From Daejeonella oryzae DSM 19973 (GTDB lineage Bacteria; Bacteroidota; Bacteroidia; Sphingobacteriales; Sphingobacteriaceae): a stretch of 64,000 nucleotides of DNA. The notes under the pieces were generated by a model. It did no database searches. It saw nothing but the letters and a program-made list of their open reading frames with translations, and was not told the DNA's origin. The position numbers and the translations under genes were made by a program. Below, piece by piece: positions 17,661 to 25,551 of this stretch (positions are counted from its first letter, which is position 1; each line of letters begins with the position of its first letter). The DNA is taken from the NCBI RefSeq assembly GCF_000422945.1, contig NZ_AUHA01000003.1, positions 310,001 to 374,000 on the forward strand, written 5' to 3'.

Positions 17661-18848
17661 TTAATTTTGAACTGTTTTCACTATTACCGGATTAGGAATG
17701 GTTATGAAATAAATAATCACCAATACAGTAGCCATTGCCGTTGCAATAAATGCAACTTTTGCACCAAACTGAAACCAAATAATTCCTGTGAGTGAGCTTG
17801 CTAACATTATACAGATACTTTGGAGTCCGGAATAAGTTCCAATTGCTGTAGCAGTGTCTTTACTGTGTGTGATATTTGAAATCCAGGCTTTGGAAATGCC
17901 TTCTGTTGCGGATGCGTATACGCCGTACAAAAAGAACAATCCGAAAAAGAAATACAGATTGGTGTTTACGGCCATTCCAAAATAAACAGTCGAAAACAAA
18001 ATAAGGCCGCCGATGAAAATTGTTTTTAATCCCAGTTTATCTGCTATCATCCCGATAGGTAAAGCAAATAAAGCGTAGATGAGATTGTAAAAAATGTAAA
18101 CGGCAATTACCATTGTGTCGTCAAGTCCGGATTGCTTTACTTTAAGTAACAGGAAAACATCTGAGCTATTAAATAGAGTAAAAGCAAGAAGTCCGGCAAC
18201 TAATTTTTTGTATTCCGCCGGACCATCCTGGTAATATTTGAGGAATGAAAAGAAAGGAGTTACTGCTCTTGGGCTATTGTTATGCGCTTTTTTGTCTTTT
18301 AAATAAAATGAAGCAATTACCGCCAAAATTCCCGGAACAAATGCAATGAAAAAAAGAGTTCGGTAATCCTTGGGATAGTAATATAGGTAAATTAAAGCCA
18401 ATGAAGGACCTATTACTGCTCCTAAAGTATCCATTGATCGATGAAAGCCAAAAATTTTCCCTTTGGTTTCTACAGTTGCTTCGTCTGAAAGAATTGCGTC
18501 TCTTGCTCCGGTTCTTATTCCTTTTCCAAAACGATCAATTGTGCGTGCAAAAAATATCCAGAGAGGATAAATAAACACAGCCATCATTGGTTTTGAAATG
18601 GCACTAAAAGCATACCCGATTTGTACAAATGGAACCCGTTTGCCGGAATTGTCGGAAAGCTTACCGAAATAACCTTTGCTCAGTCCCGCAGTTGCTTCGG
18701 CAACACCTTCAAGTATGCCAATAACCACAATTGAAAACCCAATTGTCTTTAAGTAAATTGGCATAATCGGATATAGCATTTCGCTGGCAGTGTCTGTAAA
18801 TAAACTCACCAATGATAAAATCCAAACCGTCCGCGTAATGTACTTCAA
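17661..18848 (-). CDS. Major facilitator superfamily transporter
   Basis: A 395-residue carrier with about 12 hydrophobic segments. The N terminus WILSLVSLFTDTASEMLYPIMP, the loop YFGKLSDNSGKRVPF (MFS motif A-like D-x-x-GKR) and IDRFGKGIRTGARDAILSDE are typical of a group of MFS permeases. The substrate is not evident. It is monocistronic. Its 3' end is 302 bp before the start of the DUF808 gene, in the same orientation. Confidence 0.88.
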   Translation of the reverse strand: MKYITRTVWILSLVSLFTDTASEMLYPIMPIYLKTIGFSIVVIGILEGVAEATAGLSKGYFGKLSDNSGKRVPFVQIGYAFSAISKPMMAVFIYPLWIFFARTIDRFGKGIRTGARDAILSDEATVETKGKIFGFHRSMDTLGAVIGPSLALIYLYYYPKDYRTLFFIAFVPGILAVIASFYLKDKKAHNNSPRAVTPFFSFLKYYQDGPAEYKKLVAGLLAFTLFNSSDVFLLLKVKQSGLDDTMVIAVYIFYNLIYALFALPIGMIADKLGLKTIFIGGLILFSTVYFGMAVNTNLYFFFGLFFLYGVYASATEGISKAWISNITHSKDTATAIGTYSGLQSICIMLASSLTGIIWFQFGAKVAFIATAMATVLVIIYFITIPNPVIVKTVQN

Positions 18849-19202
18849 TTTTTATTTGGGATTTTTTGTCTGTTTTGTGAGTATGGCAATCTGTTTATCC
18901 GGTTTATAAACACAGATGATAGGTTAATCATAACAAATCCGGTATTTGCCTGTCATCGAAAATATAGATATTATTTGAAATGTAAGACTCTCTTCTGTTG
19001 AATGTAATACTCTGCCGGAGATGGGGGCCCGGATCCCCAACGACTGGAATGTATTTTATTTGCAGTAACGTAAAGAGCTTTTTGTGGGATGATATTGCCA
19101 AATTAAATCGCTTTGTGCAAAAACCGAATAAACACTATCTTACCCGTCCAATTAAAATTTCTGTTGGGAGCCATCTTATCAATAAACCCTAAATTATCTA
19201 CA
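18849..19202. other. Intergenic region without recognised genes
   Basis: A 354-bp divergent region between the MFS and DUF1080 genes. It must hold both promoters, but no clear TAnnTTTG is seen. A GC-rich GGGGGCCCGGATCCCC patch at about 19024 stands out from the AT-rich surroundings. An in-frame upstream ATG at 19113 for the following gene is not preceded by anything signal-like, so I chose the later start. Confidence 0.4.
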
Positions 19203-20183
19203 ATGCGAAATAATATTTTTATACTCGGATTAGCAGGTTTGCTAACGTTTGGAACAGGTCAGGTTTCGGCTCTTACCAATTCCTCGTTTAGTTCATTTGA
19301 GAAAGATTCAACAAGCAATAATCTGATCGGAAGATGGGACCTTACTGTCGATGAAAACGGAAAGTCTGTTCCTTCATGGCTGGAAGTGCGGCTGTCAGGA
19401 AACCGCACCCTGGTAGGTTCTTTCGTGGGCGTATTCGGAAGTGCAAGGCCCGTAGCTAAAATCAGTTTTGATAAAGGGAAATTTAGTTTTACAATTCCTC
19501 CGCAATGGGAACCGGGTGATCAGGATTTGCTGATTGAAGGAATGCTGGCAAACGGAGAAATCAGCGGCACTATTGTAAGCAGCGATGGCAAGAAGTATAC
19601 TTATAACGGTCGTAAGTCTCCATATCTATATAGAACTGCAGTTCCGCAATGGGGCCAGCCAATGGAATTGTTTAACGGAAAAGATCTGAGCGGCTGGAAA
19701 GCAATGGGCGAAAACCAGTGGCTTGTAAAAGATGGAATTCTCACCAGCCCGCGTTCTGGTGCTAACCTGATCTCTGATCAAAAGTTTAGCGATTTTAAAC
19801 TTCATGCCGAATTCAGATATAATAAAGGAAGCAATAGTGGTTTGTATTTGAGGGGCCGTTACGAGGTTCAGATAGAGGATGCGCCTAAGGATGCCCATCC
19901 TTCAAGTCTGCTTTTTAGCGGAGTCTATGGCTTTTTAACACCAAGCGAAATTGCTGCATTGGGGCCGGATCAATGGCAAACATATGATATCACGCTGATC
20001 GGTCGTATGGTTACCGTGGTGGTGAATGGCAAAACGGTGATCAGTAATCAGGAAATTCCCGGAATAACCGGCGGTGCTCTGAACAGCAACGAAGCTGAAC
20101 CGGGCCCAATTTATATTCAGGGAGATCATGGTCCGATAGAATTCAGGAAGATCGTAATCATACCGGCTATTAATAAATTTTAA
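19203..20183 (+). CDS. Secreted DUF1080 (3-keto-disaccharide hydrolase-like) protein
   Basis: About 326 residues from the chosen start MRNNIFILGLAG, which gives a proper signal peptide ending near QVSALTN. An upstream in-frame ATG at 19113 would put 30 odd residues before it. The N-terminal domain (IGRWDLTVDENGK, then YTYNGRKSPYL) is a small beta domain. The C-terminal domain is the DUF1080 concanavalin-like fold: LFNGKDLSGWKA, WLVKDGILTS, FKLHAEFRYNKGSNSGLYLRG, YEVQIED, GPIYIQGDHG and IEFRKIVI. Relatives hydrolyse 3-keto-glycosides or bind glycans in the periplasm. It is followed 39 bp later by the EEP gene. Confidence 0.85.
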   Translation: MRNNIFILGLAGLLTFGTGQVSALTNSSFSSFEKDSTSNNLIGRWDLTVDENGKSVPSWLEVRLSGNRTLVGSFVGVFGSARPVAKISFDKGKFSFTIPPQWEPGDQDLLIEGMLANGEISGTIVSSDGKKYTYNGRKSPYLYRTAVPQWGQPMELFNGKDLSGWKAMGENQWLVKDGILTSPRSGANLISDQKFSDFKLHAEFRYNKGSNSGLYLRGRYEVQIEDAPKDAHPSSLLFSGVYGFLTPSEIAALGPDQWQTYDITLIGRMVTVVVNGKTVISNQEIPGITGGALNSNEAEPGPIYIQGDHGPIEFRKIVIIPAINKF

Positions 20184-20222
20184 TACTCCAATGTTATCAT
20201 CCAAAAAATTACAAGAACATCT

Positions 20223-21290
20223 ATGAAGCAAAAAACAAACAAAGGAATGCGAATCTTTACTATCATTCTTTGTTGTCTGACTATTATAATAACGGCCTTA
20301 CCTATTCTTGAAGTTGCCTGGTGGTGGGTTCGGATATGGGATTATCCAAGGTTGCAAATTGCATCTCTGTGCTTGTTTTCAGCAGCATTTCTCTGGGTGT
20401 ATGTTGATAAAATGCTTGTGAAAATTATTTTTACAATACTTCTTACTGCAGCCTTTGTTTACCAGATGGTATACATTGTTCCCTACACTCCGCTATATCC
20501 ATTGCAGGCACAAGCTTATGAAGGCAAAAAAAATAAATCTTCTTTTACCATTTTGGAAGCTAATGTAAAAATGGATAACCGTGAGTATGGTAAGTTTTTA
20601 AGCCTTGCGGCAGAAAAAAATCCGGATATTATCGTAATAACTGAACCGGATGAAAAATGGGAGAGGGCTCTAAATAAACTGGAGGAAACTTATCCCTATA
20701 CCATTAAAAAGCCTCTAAGTAATACTTACGGGATGCTTCTGTACTCCAGACTTCCCCTGAAAAATCAACAGGTTAATTTCCTGGTAGAGGACAATATTCC
20801 TTCTTTTTACGCCCGGGTTATTTTACCCGATAAACAGGAATTTGATCTGTATGCCCTGCATCCCAAACCCCCGCAGCCTGGCACACCAACTTATGATCGT
20901 GATACAGAAGTTCTGATTGTAGGTCGAAAGGTGAAAGCTGCAAAACAACCTGCAATTCTGGTTGGCGATATGAATGATGTTGGCTGGTCAAATACCACCA
21001 ACTTATTTCAGCGGTACAGCCGCATGTTAGATCCCAGAATCGGGAGAGGATCATTTAATACTTACAGTGTTAATTTTCCCTTTTTCCGATACCCTTTAGA
21101 TCACTTCTTTTATACAAAGCATTTTGGATTTGTCAGTCTGCAGAAACTTTCTTCAATTGATTCAGACCATTATCCTATATTTCTGGAAGTAAACCTCAAC
21201 TCAAACGGGCACTATATTGATAATCTTCCCGAAGCCGATAAAGAAGATAAGGAAGATGTAAAAGAAACCATTACGCAGGATAAAGAATAG
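20223..21290 (+). CDS. Membrane-anchored endonuclease/exonuclease/phosphatase family protein
   Basis: A 355-residue protein with three N-terminal transmembrane helices (residues about 10-30, 42-60, 65-85). An EEP-superfamily domain follows: LEANVKMDNREYGKF, the metal-site Glu in IIVITEPDEKW, YALHPKPPQP, the ILVGDMNDVGWS catalytic motif, and SDHYPIFLEV at the C terminus. Such proteins cleave phosphodiester or phosphate bonds; the substrate of this membrane subgroup is not known. The last 25 residues are very acidic and lysine-rich. The palindromic repeat array begins about 60 bp after its stop. Confidence 0.85.
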   Translation: MKQKTNKGMRIFTIILCCLTIIITALPILEVAWWWVRIWDYPRLQIASLCLFSAAFLWVYVDKMLVKIIFTILLTAAFVYQMVYIVPYTPLYPLQAQAYEGKKNKSSFTILEANVKMDNREYGKFLSLAAEKNPDIIVITEPDEKWERALNKLEETYPYTIKKPLSNTYGMLLYSRLPLKNQQVNFLVEDNIPSFYARVILPDKQEFDLYALHPKPPQPGTPTYDRDTEVLIVGRKVKAAKQPAILVGDMNDVGWSNTTNLFQRYSRMLDPRIGRGSFNTYSVNFPFFRYPLDHFFYTKHFGFVSLQKLSSIDSDHYPIFLEVNLNSNGHYIDNLPEADKEDKEDVKETITQDKE

Positions 21291-21351
21291 CTTGAAAGGG
21301 TTACTGTTTTGTTGAACCATTCTTTTCGCTTGCCTACCCTGTGTTTTGTTT

Positions 21352-21435
21352 GTCCACGCGGCCTTTCAACCAGTCATCCCGGGCTTTCATTTTGTCATCC
21401 CGGGTTTTCGGTTTGTCATCCCGGCCTTTCAGCTT
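21352..21435. repeat. 21-bp tandem array, four copies
   Basis: Copies start at 21352 (degenerate), 21373, 21394 and 21415, each exactly 21 bp. The last three begin GTCATCCCGG followed by a CTTTC/TTTTC variant. The next 21-bp step, 21436, is the first base of the first full 78-bp unit. The 21-mer is the left end of that unit copied in tandem. Confidence 0.9.
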
Positions 21436-21957
21436 GTCATCCCGGGCTCGACCCGGGATCCCATTTAGATGATTGCGCATTCATTAGGGATTGCGGATCA
21501 AGCCCGCAATGACGGTTGGAAAGAATGCGTAATTATAGCGGCAGGCACGTATCGCTCTTTTGTCATCATTTTCTTATTTGCCAGTCATCCCGGGCCCGAC
21601 CCCGGATCCCATTTAGATGATTGCGCATTCATTAGGGATTGCGGGTCAAGCCCGCAATGACGGTTGGAAAGAATGCGTAATTATAGCGGCAGGCACGTAT
21701 CGCTCTTTTGTCATCATTTTCTTATTTGCCAGTCATCCCGGGCCCGACCCAGGATCTCATCTATGGTAATACGCATGTGTTAGGGATTGTGGGTGGAGCC
21801 TGCAATGACGGTTGGAAACAATGCGTAATTATAAAGGCAGGCATGTATCGCTCTTTTGTCATCGGTTTCTTATTTGCCAGTCATCCCGGGCCCGATCCGG
21901 GATCTCATTTAGATGACTGCGCATTTGTTAGGGATTGCGGGTCGAGCCCGCAATGAC
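21436..21957. repeat. Four 78-bp double-hairpin units in exact 148-bp tandem
   Basis: Units occupy 21436-21513, 21584-21661, 21732-21809 and 21880-21957. Each begins GTCATCCCGGG and ends GCAATGAC, so the ends are inverted (GTCAT/ATGAC). The left half folds as CCCGGG-n5-CCCGGG and the right half as GCGGG-TCAAG-CCCGC. The 70-bp spacers are also nearly identical to one another, the first two exactly so, meaning the whole 148-bp block was duplicated. The third unit is the most diverged. It carries no reading frame of its own that makes sense. Confidence 0.93.
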
Positions 21958-22013
21958 CGCGTGGAAGAGAGACTGCATGACAGTGTTGATGGGAAATTAT
22001 ATATAGTCACAAT

Positions 22014-22304
22014 TTATATAAACCACTTTTCTGACAAATCATTCCATTCAGGGTTTTTTTTTTCTATTAGTTGGTTTTTCCAGTTCCGTTGCCAATTTTT
22101 TAATTGCTTTTCCCGGGATATGGCTTCTTTTACAGTACTGTATTCTTCATACCAAACAAGTTTATTACAATTGTATTTTGAAGTAAAACCTTTGTTAATT
22201 TTTTGAATGTGTTCGTACACTCTTCTTTCTAAATTATTCGTTACGCCAATGTAAAGTACAGTGCAGTTTTTATTGGTTATCATATAAACGAAATACAAGT
22301 TCAT
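22014..22304 (-). CDS. GIY-YIG nuclease family protein (UPF0213-type)
   Basis: A 96-residue single-domain GIY-YIG endonuclease: VYMIT for GIY, LYIGVTNNLERRVYEH for YIG with the catalytic Arg and His, KLVWYEEY, the metal-binding Glu region in AISREKQLKNW, and a WRNWKNQLIEKKNPEWNDL tail. It is an intact gene embedded in the middle of the palindromic repeat array, 57 bp from one unit and 40 bp from a decayed half-unit. Stand-alone GIY-YIG proteins of this type are abundant in Bacteroidota and have no settled function. The setting suggests a link to the repeats, comparable with REP-associated transposases. Confidence 0.88.
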   Translation of the reverse strand: MNLYFVYMITNKNCTVLYIGVTNNLERRVYEHIQKINKGFTSKYNCNKLVWYEEYSTVKEAISREKQLKNWQRNWKNQLIEKKNPEWNDLSEKWFI

Positions 22305-22343
22305 ACTTGAATTTACAAAATCTCAAAGAAAGTAAACTGTTTA

Positions 22344-22463
22344 TGGAATTGTGGGTCAAACCTCAATAATAGTTTAAGAGCGTATGTTCAATCCGGGCCC
22401 GACGCGGGATCTAATTGAAGACACTTTAGATTTGTTAGGGATTTGGGGCGAGCCCGCAATGAC
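22344..22463. repeat. Decayed palindromic half-unit and one diverged full unit
   Basis: Bases 22344-22369 are a degraded right half (GTGGGTCAAACCTC in place of GCGGGTCAAGCCCGC). Bases 22386-22463 are a full unit with a changed left hairpin (CCGGGCCCGACGCGGG) and the intact end CGCAATGAC. They flank the GIY-YIG gene on its promoter side. Confidence 0.8.
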
Positions 22464-22562
22464 AGCGTGTAACGAGAGTGGGCAAGGAGAGTATAAAAGA
22501 GAAGATTTTAATAACAGGATAAGGTTAGGGCTCCCTGGTGTCATCACTTTTCTTATTGGCCA

Positions 22563-22833
22563 TTCATCCCGGGCCCGACCCGGGATCTCATCCATGGTAA
22601 TACGCATTCATTAGGGATTGCGGGTCGAGCCCGCAATGACGTTTGTAAACAAAGCGTAATTATAGCGGCAGGCATGTATCGCTCAGTTGTCATCACTTTC
22701 TTATTTGCCAGTCATTCCGGGCTCGACCCGGAATCTCATTTAGAGGACTGCGCATTCATTAGGGATTGCGGGTCAAGCCCGCAATGACTGATAGGAGTGG
22801 AAGTTCTTTAACGCTTGGGCCCGACCCGGGACC
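22563..22833. repeat. Two more 78-bp units at 148-bp period plus a terminal half-unit
   Basis: Units at 22563-22640 and 22711-22788 share the 148-bp spacing and the same 70-bp spacer family as the left array. A left-hairpin half (GGGCCCGACCCGGG) at about 22816-22831 lies just before the stop codon of the minus-strand lipoprotein gene and could act as its terminator. Confidence 0.9.
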
Positions 22834-22836
22834 CTT

Positions 22837-23406
22837 TTAATTCTTTAACTTTTTAACCTGGGCCATTTCCACCCTGAATTCCGGGTTATCCAGTACGTTT
22901 TTCGATTTAGAAAGGTTATTATAACTGTCAATATTAATAGTTTTTTGCAGGGTTGAAAAGTTACCGTCCATGCGGATTATGTCGCCGACTTCTAGGGATT
23001 TTATTTTGGCATAGACGGTATCGGATTCAGCGGTACGGCTTGTAAAAACCAGAGATTGGTAACGGGTTTTTTCGGTCAGGTTTCCGGAATCGAGATTCAT
23101 TCCAAAAGATGCTATAATATATTCAGGTGCAGTAGGGTCGGGTCCAATATCCAACACCCGTGCTTCCCAGGAATTAAATTTCAATTGCAAACTATCCTGT
23201 ATGTGGCTTTTAACAACAAGTACTCCTTTTTCTAGGAGCTGCTGACGAATCACATCATTCTTTTCAGCGGCATTCACCGAATCCCGATAATCGCGGACTG
23301 TGTGAATAAACCGGACCTGCTCTGCCGGACGGTTATCTACATATTCTTTCTCCTTGCATCCCGCCAGGGAATAAACCAACAACAGAATAATCAGTAAATT
23401 TTTCAT
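22837..23406 (-). CDS. Hypothetical lipoprotein
   Basis: A 189-residue protein with signal MKNLLIILLLVYSLAGC, a clear lipobox, then a charged linker. The mature part seems to be a mixed alpha/beta domain containing FNSWEARVLDIGPDP, YIIASFGMNL, ARYQSLVF-like strands and LEVGDIIRMDGNF. The last segment resembles an OB-fold-like strand pattern. I do not recognise the family. Its stop codon lies 4 bp from the outermost half-unit of the repeat array. Confidence 0.7.
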   Translation of the reverse strand: MKNLLIILLLVYSLAGCKEKEYVDNRPAEQVRFIHTVRDYRDSVNAAEKNDVIRQQLLEKGVLVVKSHIQDSLQLKFNSWEARVLDIGPDPTAPEYIIASFGMNLDSGNLTEKTRYQSLVFTSRTAESDTVYAKIKSLEVGDIIRMDGNFSTLQKTINIDSYNNLSKSKNVLDNPEFRVEMAQVKKLKN

Positions 23407-23442
23407 GGCCTGAATTTAAAAAATTTAAACAAAAAGATTGGG

Positions 23443-23637
23443 ATGAACATGGGAGTTCCGGCGAACACGAACCATGAGATTATTGACCGTTTTTACACAT
23501 ACTGTATGAGTTAAAATTTATCACCTAAAGAGGATCAGGATAAATATCAGGAAGAAGATGTTCACAAAGTTTTTATCAGGAAATCTGAAACACTATGGAG
23601 AAAAGTTCTGGTATATGATCCGGTAAATATTTTGTAG
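23443..23637 (+). pseudogene. Possible small broken reading frame with in-frame TAA
   Basis: A 65-codon frame starting ATG reads MNMGVPANTNHEIIDRFY, meets TAA at 23512-23514, then continues in the same frame as NLSPKEDQDKYQEEDVHKVF and LWRKVLVYDPVNIL before TAG. The second part has protein-like composition but no family I recognise. It may be a decayed gene or chance. The remaining bases 23407-23866 hold nothing else I can support. Confidence 0.3.
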
Positions 23638-23866
23638 AGGTGAAGTATGTTAATCACCTGATTGAAAATGTGGTTATAAACTTATAATAACTCATTGATG
23701 AGTTGTAAGTAGTAAATGGATGTTTTAAGAGCTGAGTTAAAGGTTAGTTAAATATTACTCTTCAGGTCAGAATCACAGTAAAATCATCTAAACAATTTTT
23801 GTAAAATCCTCTTTTAGAAATTAGCTAACGGGGTGCATTCAACCACTACAACAAAAAATAAGAACT

Positions 23867-24208
23867 ATGACATTATCAGATCAGGAGTTTAGAGAAGAAT
23901 TTAAACCATTGCAGGTACCGGCATTTTATTCGGCCAGTGATTCAATTGAAAACAAAATTGTATATGCTCTTGCACAAGTAGCTGAAGGTTCCGCTTCTGA
24001 AGTGATTGCAAAACTGGAAGAACTGGAGCCTGGAATTGAAAATTCAAAGAGCGCTGAAATCATCCGCGAATTCCTGAAAGATAAGTTTGATAAGGGCTTA
24101 ATCAGCGGCAGTAAAAAGGATGGATCTTTAATTTATAACCTAAACAAAATAACATCACCAAATCAAGGAAATATTGATCCGGACCTGCTGGCACCAGGGC
24201 TTGATTAA
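23867..24208 (+). CDS. Small hypothetical protein, winged-helix-like
   Basis: A 113-residue acidic cytoplasmic protein. Predicted helices (IENKIVYALAQVAEGSASEVIAKLEEL, AEIIREFLKDKFDKGLISG) are followed by a short beta-like KKDGSLIYNLNK, an order seen in small winged-helix folds. No functional family is recognised. Its stop codon (TAA, 24206-24208) overlaps the stop codon of the convergent gluconate permease gene by two bases. Confidence 0.6.
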   Translation: MTLSDQEFREEFKPLQVPAFYSASDSIENKIVYALAQVAEGSASEVIAKLEELEPGIENSKSAEIIREFLKDKFDKGLISGSKKDGSLIYNLNKITSPNQGNIDPDLLAPGLD

Positions 24209-25551
24209 GTCCAGATGCTCATCAGAAGAACCATGCAAAAACCTGTAATGGCAATCAGGGTTGTTGCGACAGTCCATGACCGTAACGTTTGCTTTTCTGT
24301 AAGTCCGAAATATTTGTTTACCAGCCAGAATCCGCTGTCGTTTACGTGAGATAGGATGCTTGCTCCGGCGGCAATGGCTATTACCAGAAGCGCTTTCTGC
24401 CAGTTGGTATAGACAGAATCCTCTATAAAAGCAGCAGTCATTCCTGATGCGGTGATCATAGCCACAGTGGCAGAACCTTGCATAATCCGGATGGCTGCAG
24501 CTGCAAGAAAGGCAAAAAATAATGCAGAAAATCCGTAATTCATCATCAATTCGGCCATCATTTTTCCGGCACCGGTTTCGGTAAGTATTTGTTTAAAAAC
24601 GCCACCTGCCCCGGTGATCAGAATTATAACTCCTGCAGTACCCAATGAACTGCTTGTAATGGCCAGTAATTCGGCTTTGCTGAAACCTTTTTTTATCCCC
24701 AATAAATACCAGGCCAGCAGGTTGGCTAAAATCAGGGCTACAAAAGGATGCCCCAGCATTTTAAATCCATTTTTAATTCCTTCAGTAATGGGAATATTCG
24801 CACCAAGCGGACTGTCTAAATACGTATTTATGAGAATGAGAAACAGAGGAAGACCTACAAGAGCTAAAATAATACCCGGAGAAGGGATTTTAGAATAGCT
24901 TACTTCGCTTTCTATAAATGATGGCGTTTCTACATGGATCTTTTTAGAAATATATCCTGCAAACACAGGACCGGCAATTATCGCGGCCGGGATACCTGCA
25001 ATGAAACCTGCCAGTATAACAAGTCCGAGGTCGGCGCCCAAAATGCTGGCCACAGCTACTGGTCCGGGAGTGGGAGGGATAAAAGCATGAGTTACCGCTA
25101 ATCCGGCCAGCAGCGGAAGCCCGTAATACAAAAGCGATTTGCCTGTTTTTTTCTGAAGCGCATATACAACCGGAACCAGGATTACAAAACCCACATCAAA
25201 AAAGACCGGGATACTTACCAGAAAGCCGGTTGCTGTGAGAGCCCAGGATGCTCGCTTTTCTCCGGTTTTACTAAGGATGTAGTCGGCCAGAGATTGCACA
25301 CCGCCAGAACTTTCCAGAATTGCGCCAAACATTGCACCCAATCCTACAACAACAGCAATGTAACCCAGAGTACTGCCCATTCCTTTCTGAATATTTTCTA
25401 TTATCATCATTCCGGGCATCCCGGCCAGAAGGCCAACGGCAATGCTTGCCATCAGGAGTGATAAAAAAGCCTGAATTTTAAAGTATAAAATTAGAATCAG
25501 TAAAATGGCGATTCCCGCTAAGACGGCAAATAACAGTGAATAATCAATCAT
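24205..25551 (-). CDS. gntP: Gluconate:H+ symporter, GntP family
   Basis: About 448 residues from the start MIDYSLLFAVLAGIAIL. An earlier in-frame ATG at 25626 would add a polar 25-residue stretch inside the upstream gene, so I reject it. Family hallmarks are VVVGLGAMFGAILESSGG, GLPLLAGLAVTHAFIPPTPGP, ITGAGGVFKQ and SHVNDSGFWLV near the C terminus. Twelve or more hydrophobic segments are present. It imports gluconate or a related sugar acid. Its start overlaps the end of the kinase/dehydrogenase fusion gene by 8 bp, forming a gluconate operon. Confidence 0.9.
   Translation of the reverse strand: MIDYSLLFAVLAGIAILLILILYFKIQAFLSLLMASIAVGLLAGMPGMMIIENIQKGMGSTLGYIAVVVGLGAMFGAILESSGGVQSLADYILSKTGEKRASWALTATGFLVSIPVFFDVGFVILVPVVYALQKKTGKSLLYYGLPLLAGLAVTHAFIPPTPGPVAVASILGADLGLVILAGFIAGIPAAIIAGPVFAGYISKKIHVETPSFIESEVSYSKIPSPGIILALVGLPLFLILINTYLDSPLGANIPITEGIKNGFKMLGHPFVALILANLLAWYLLGIKKGFSKAELLAITSSSLGTAGVIILITGAGGVFKQILTETGAGKMMAELMMNYGFSALFFAFLAAAAIRIMQGSATVAMITASGMTAAFIEDSVYTNWQKALLVIAIAAGASILSHVNDSGFWLVNKYFGLTEKQTLRSWTVATTLIAITGFCMVLLMSIWT

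Noticed and set aside
21309-22614. Several 60-97 residue reading frames with HPGLSACHPGLDPGSH-type sequences
   Set aside because: They are translations of the palindromic repeat units (CATCCCGGGC...GACCCGGGATC) and repeat with them; not genes.
21436-22788. Regular repeats that could be taken for a CRISPR array
   Set aside because: Units are 78 bp and the 70-bp spacers are nearly identical to one another. CRISPR spacers are unique, and no cas gene is nearby.
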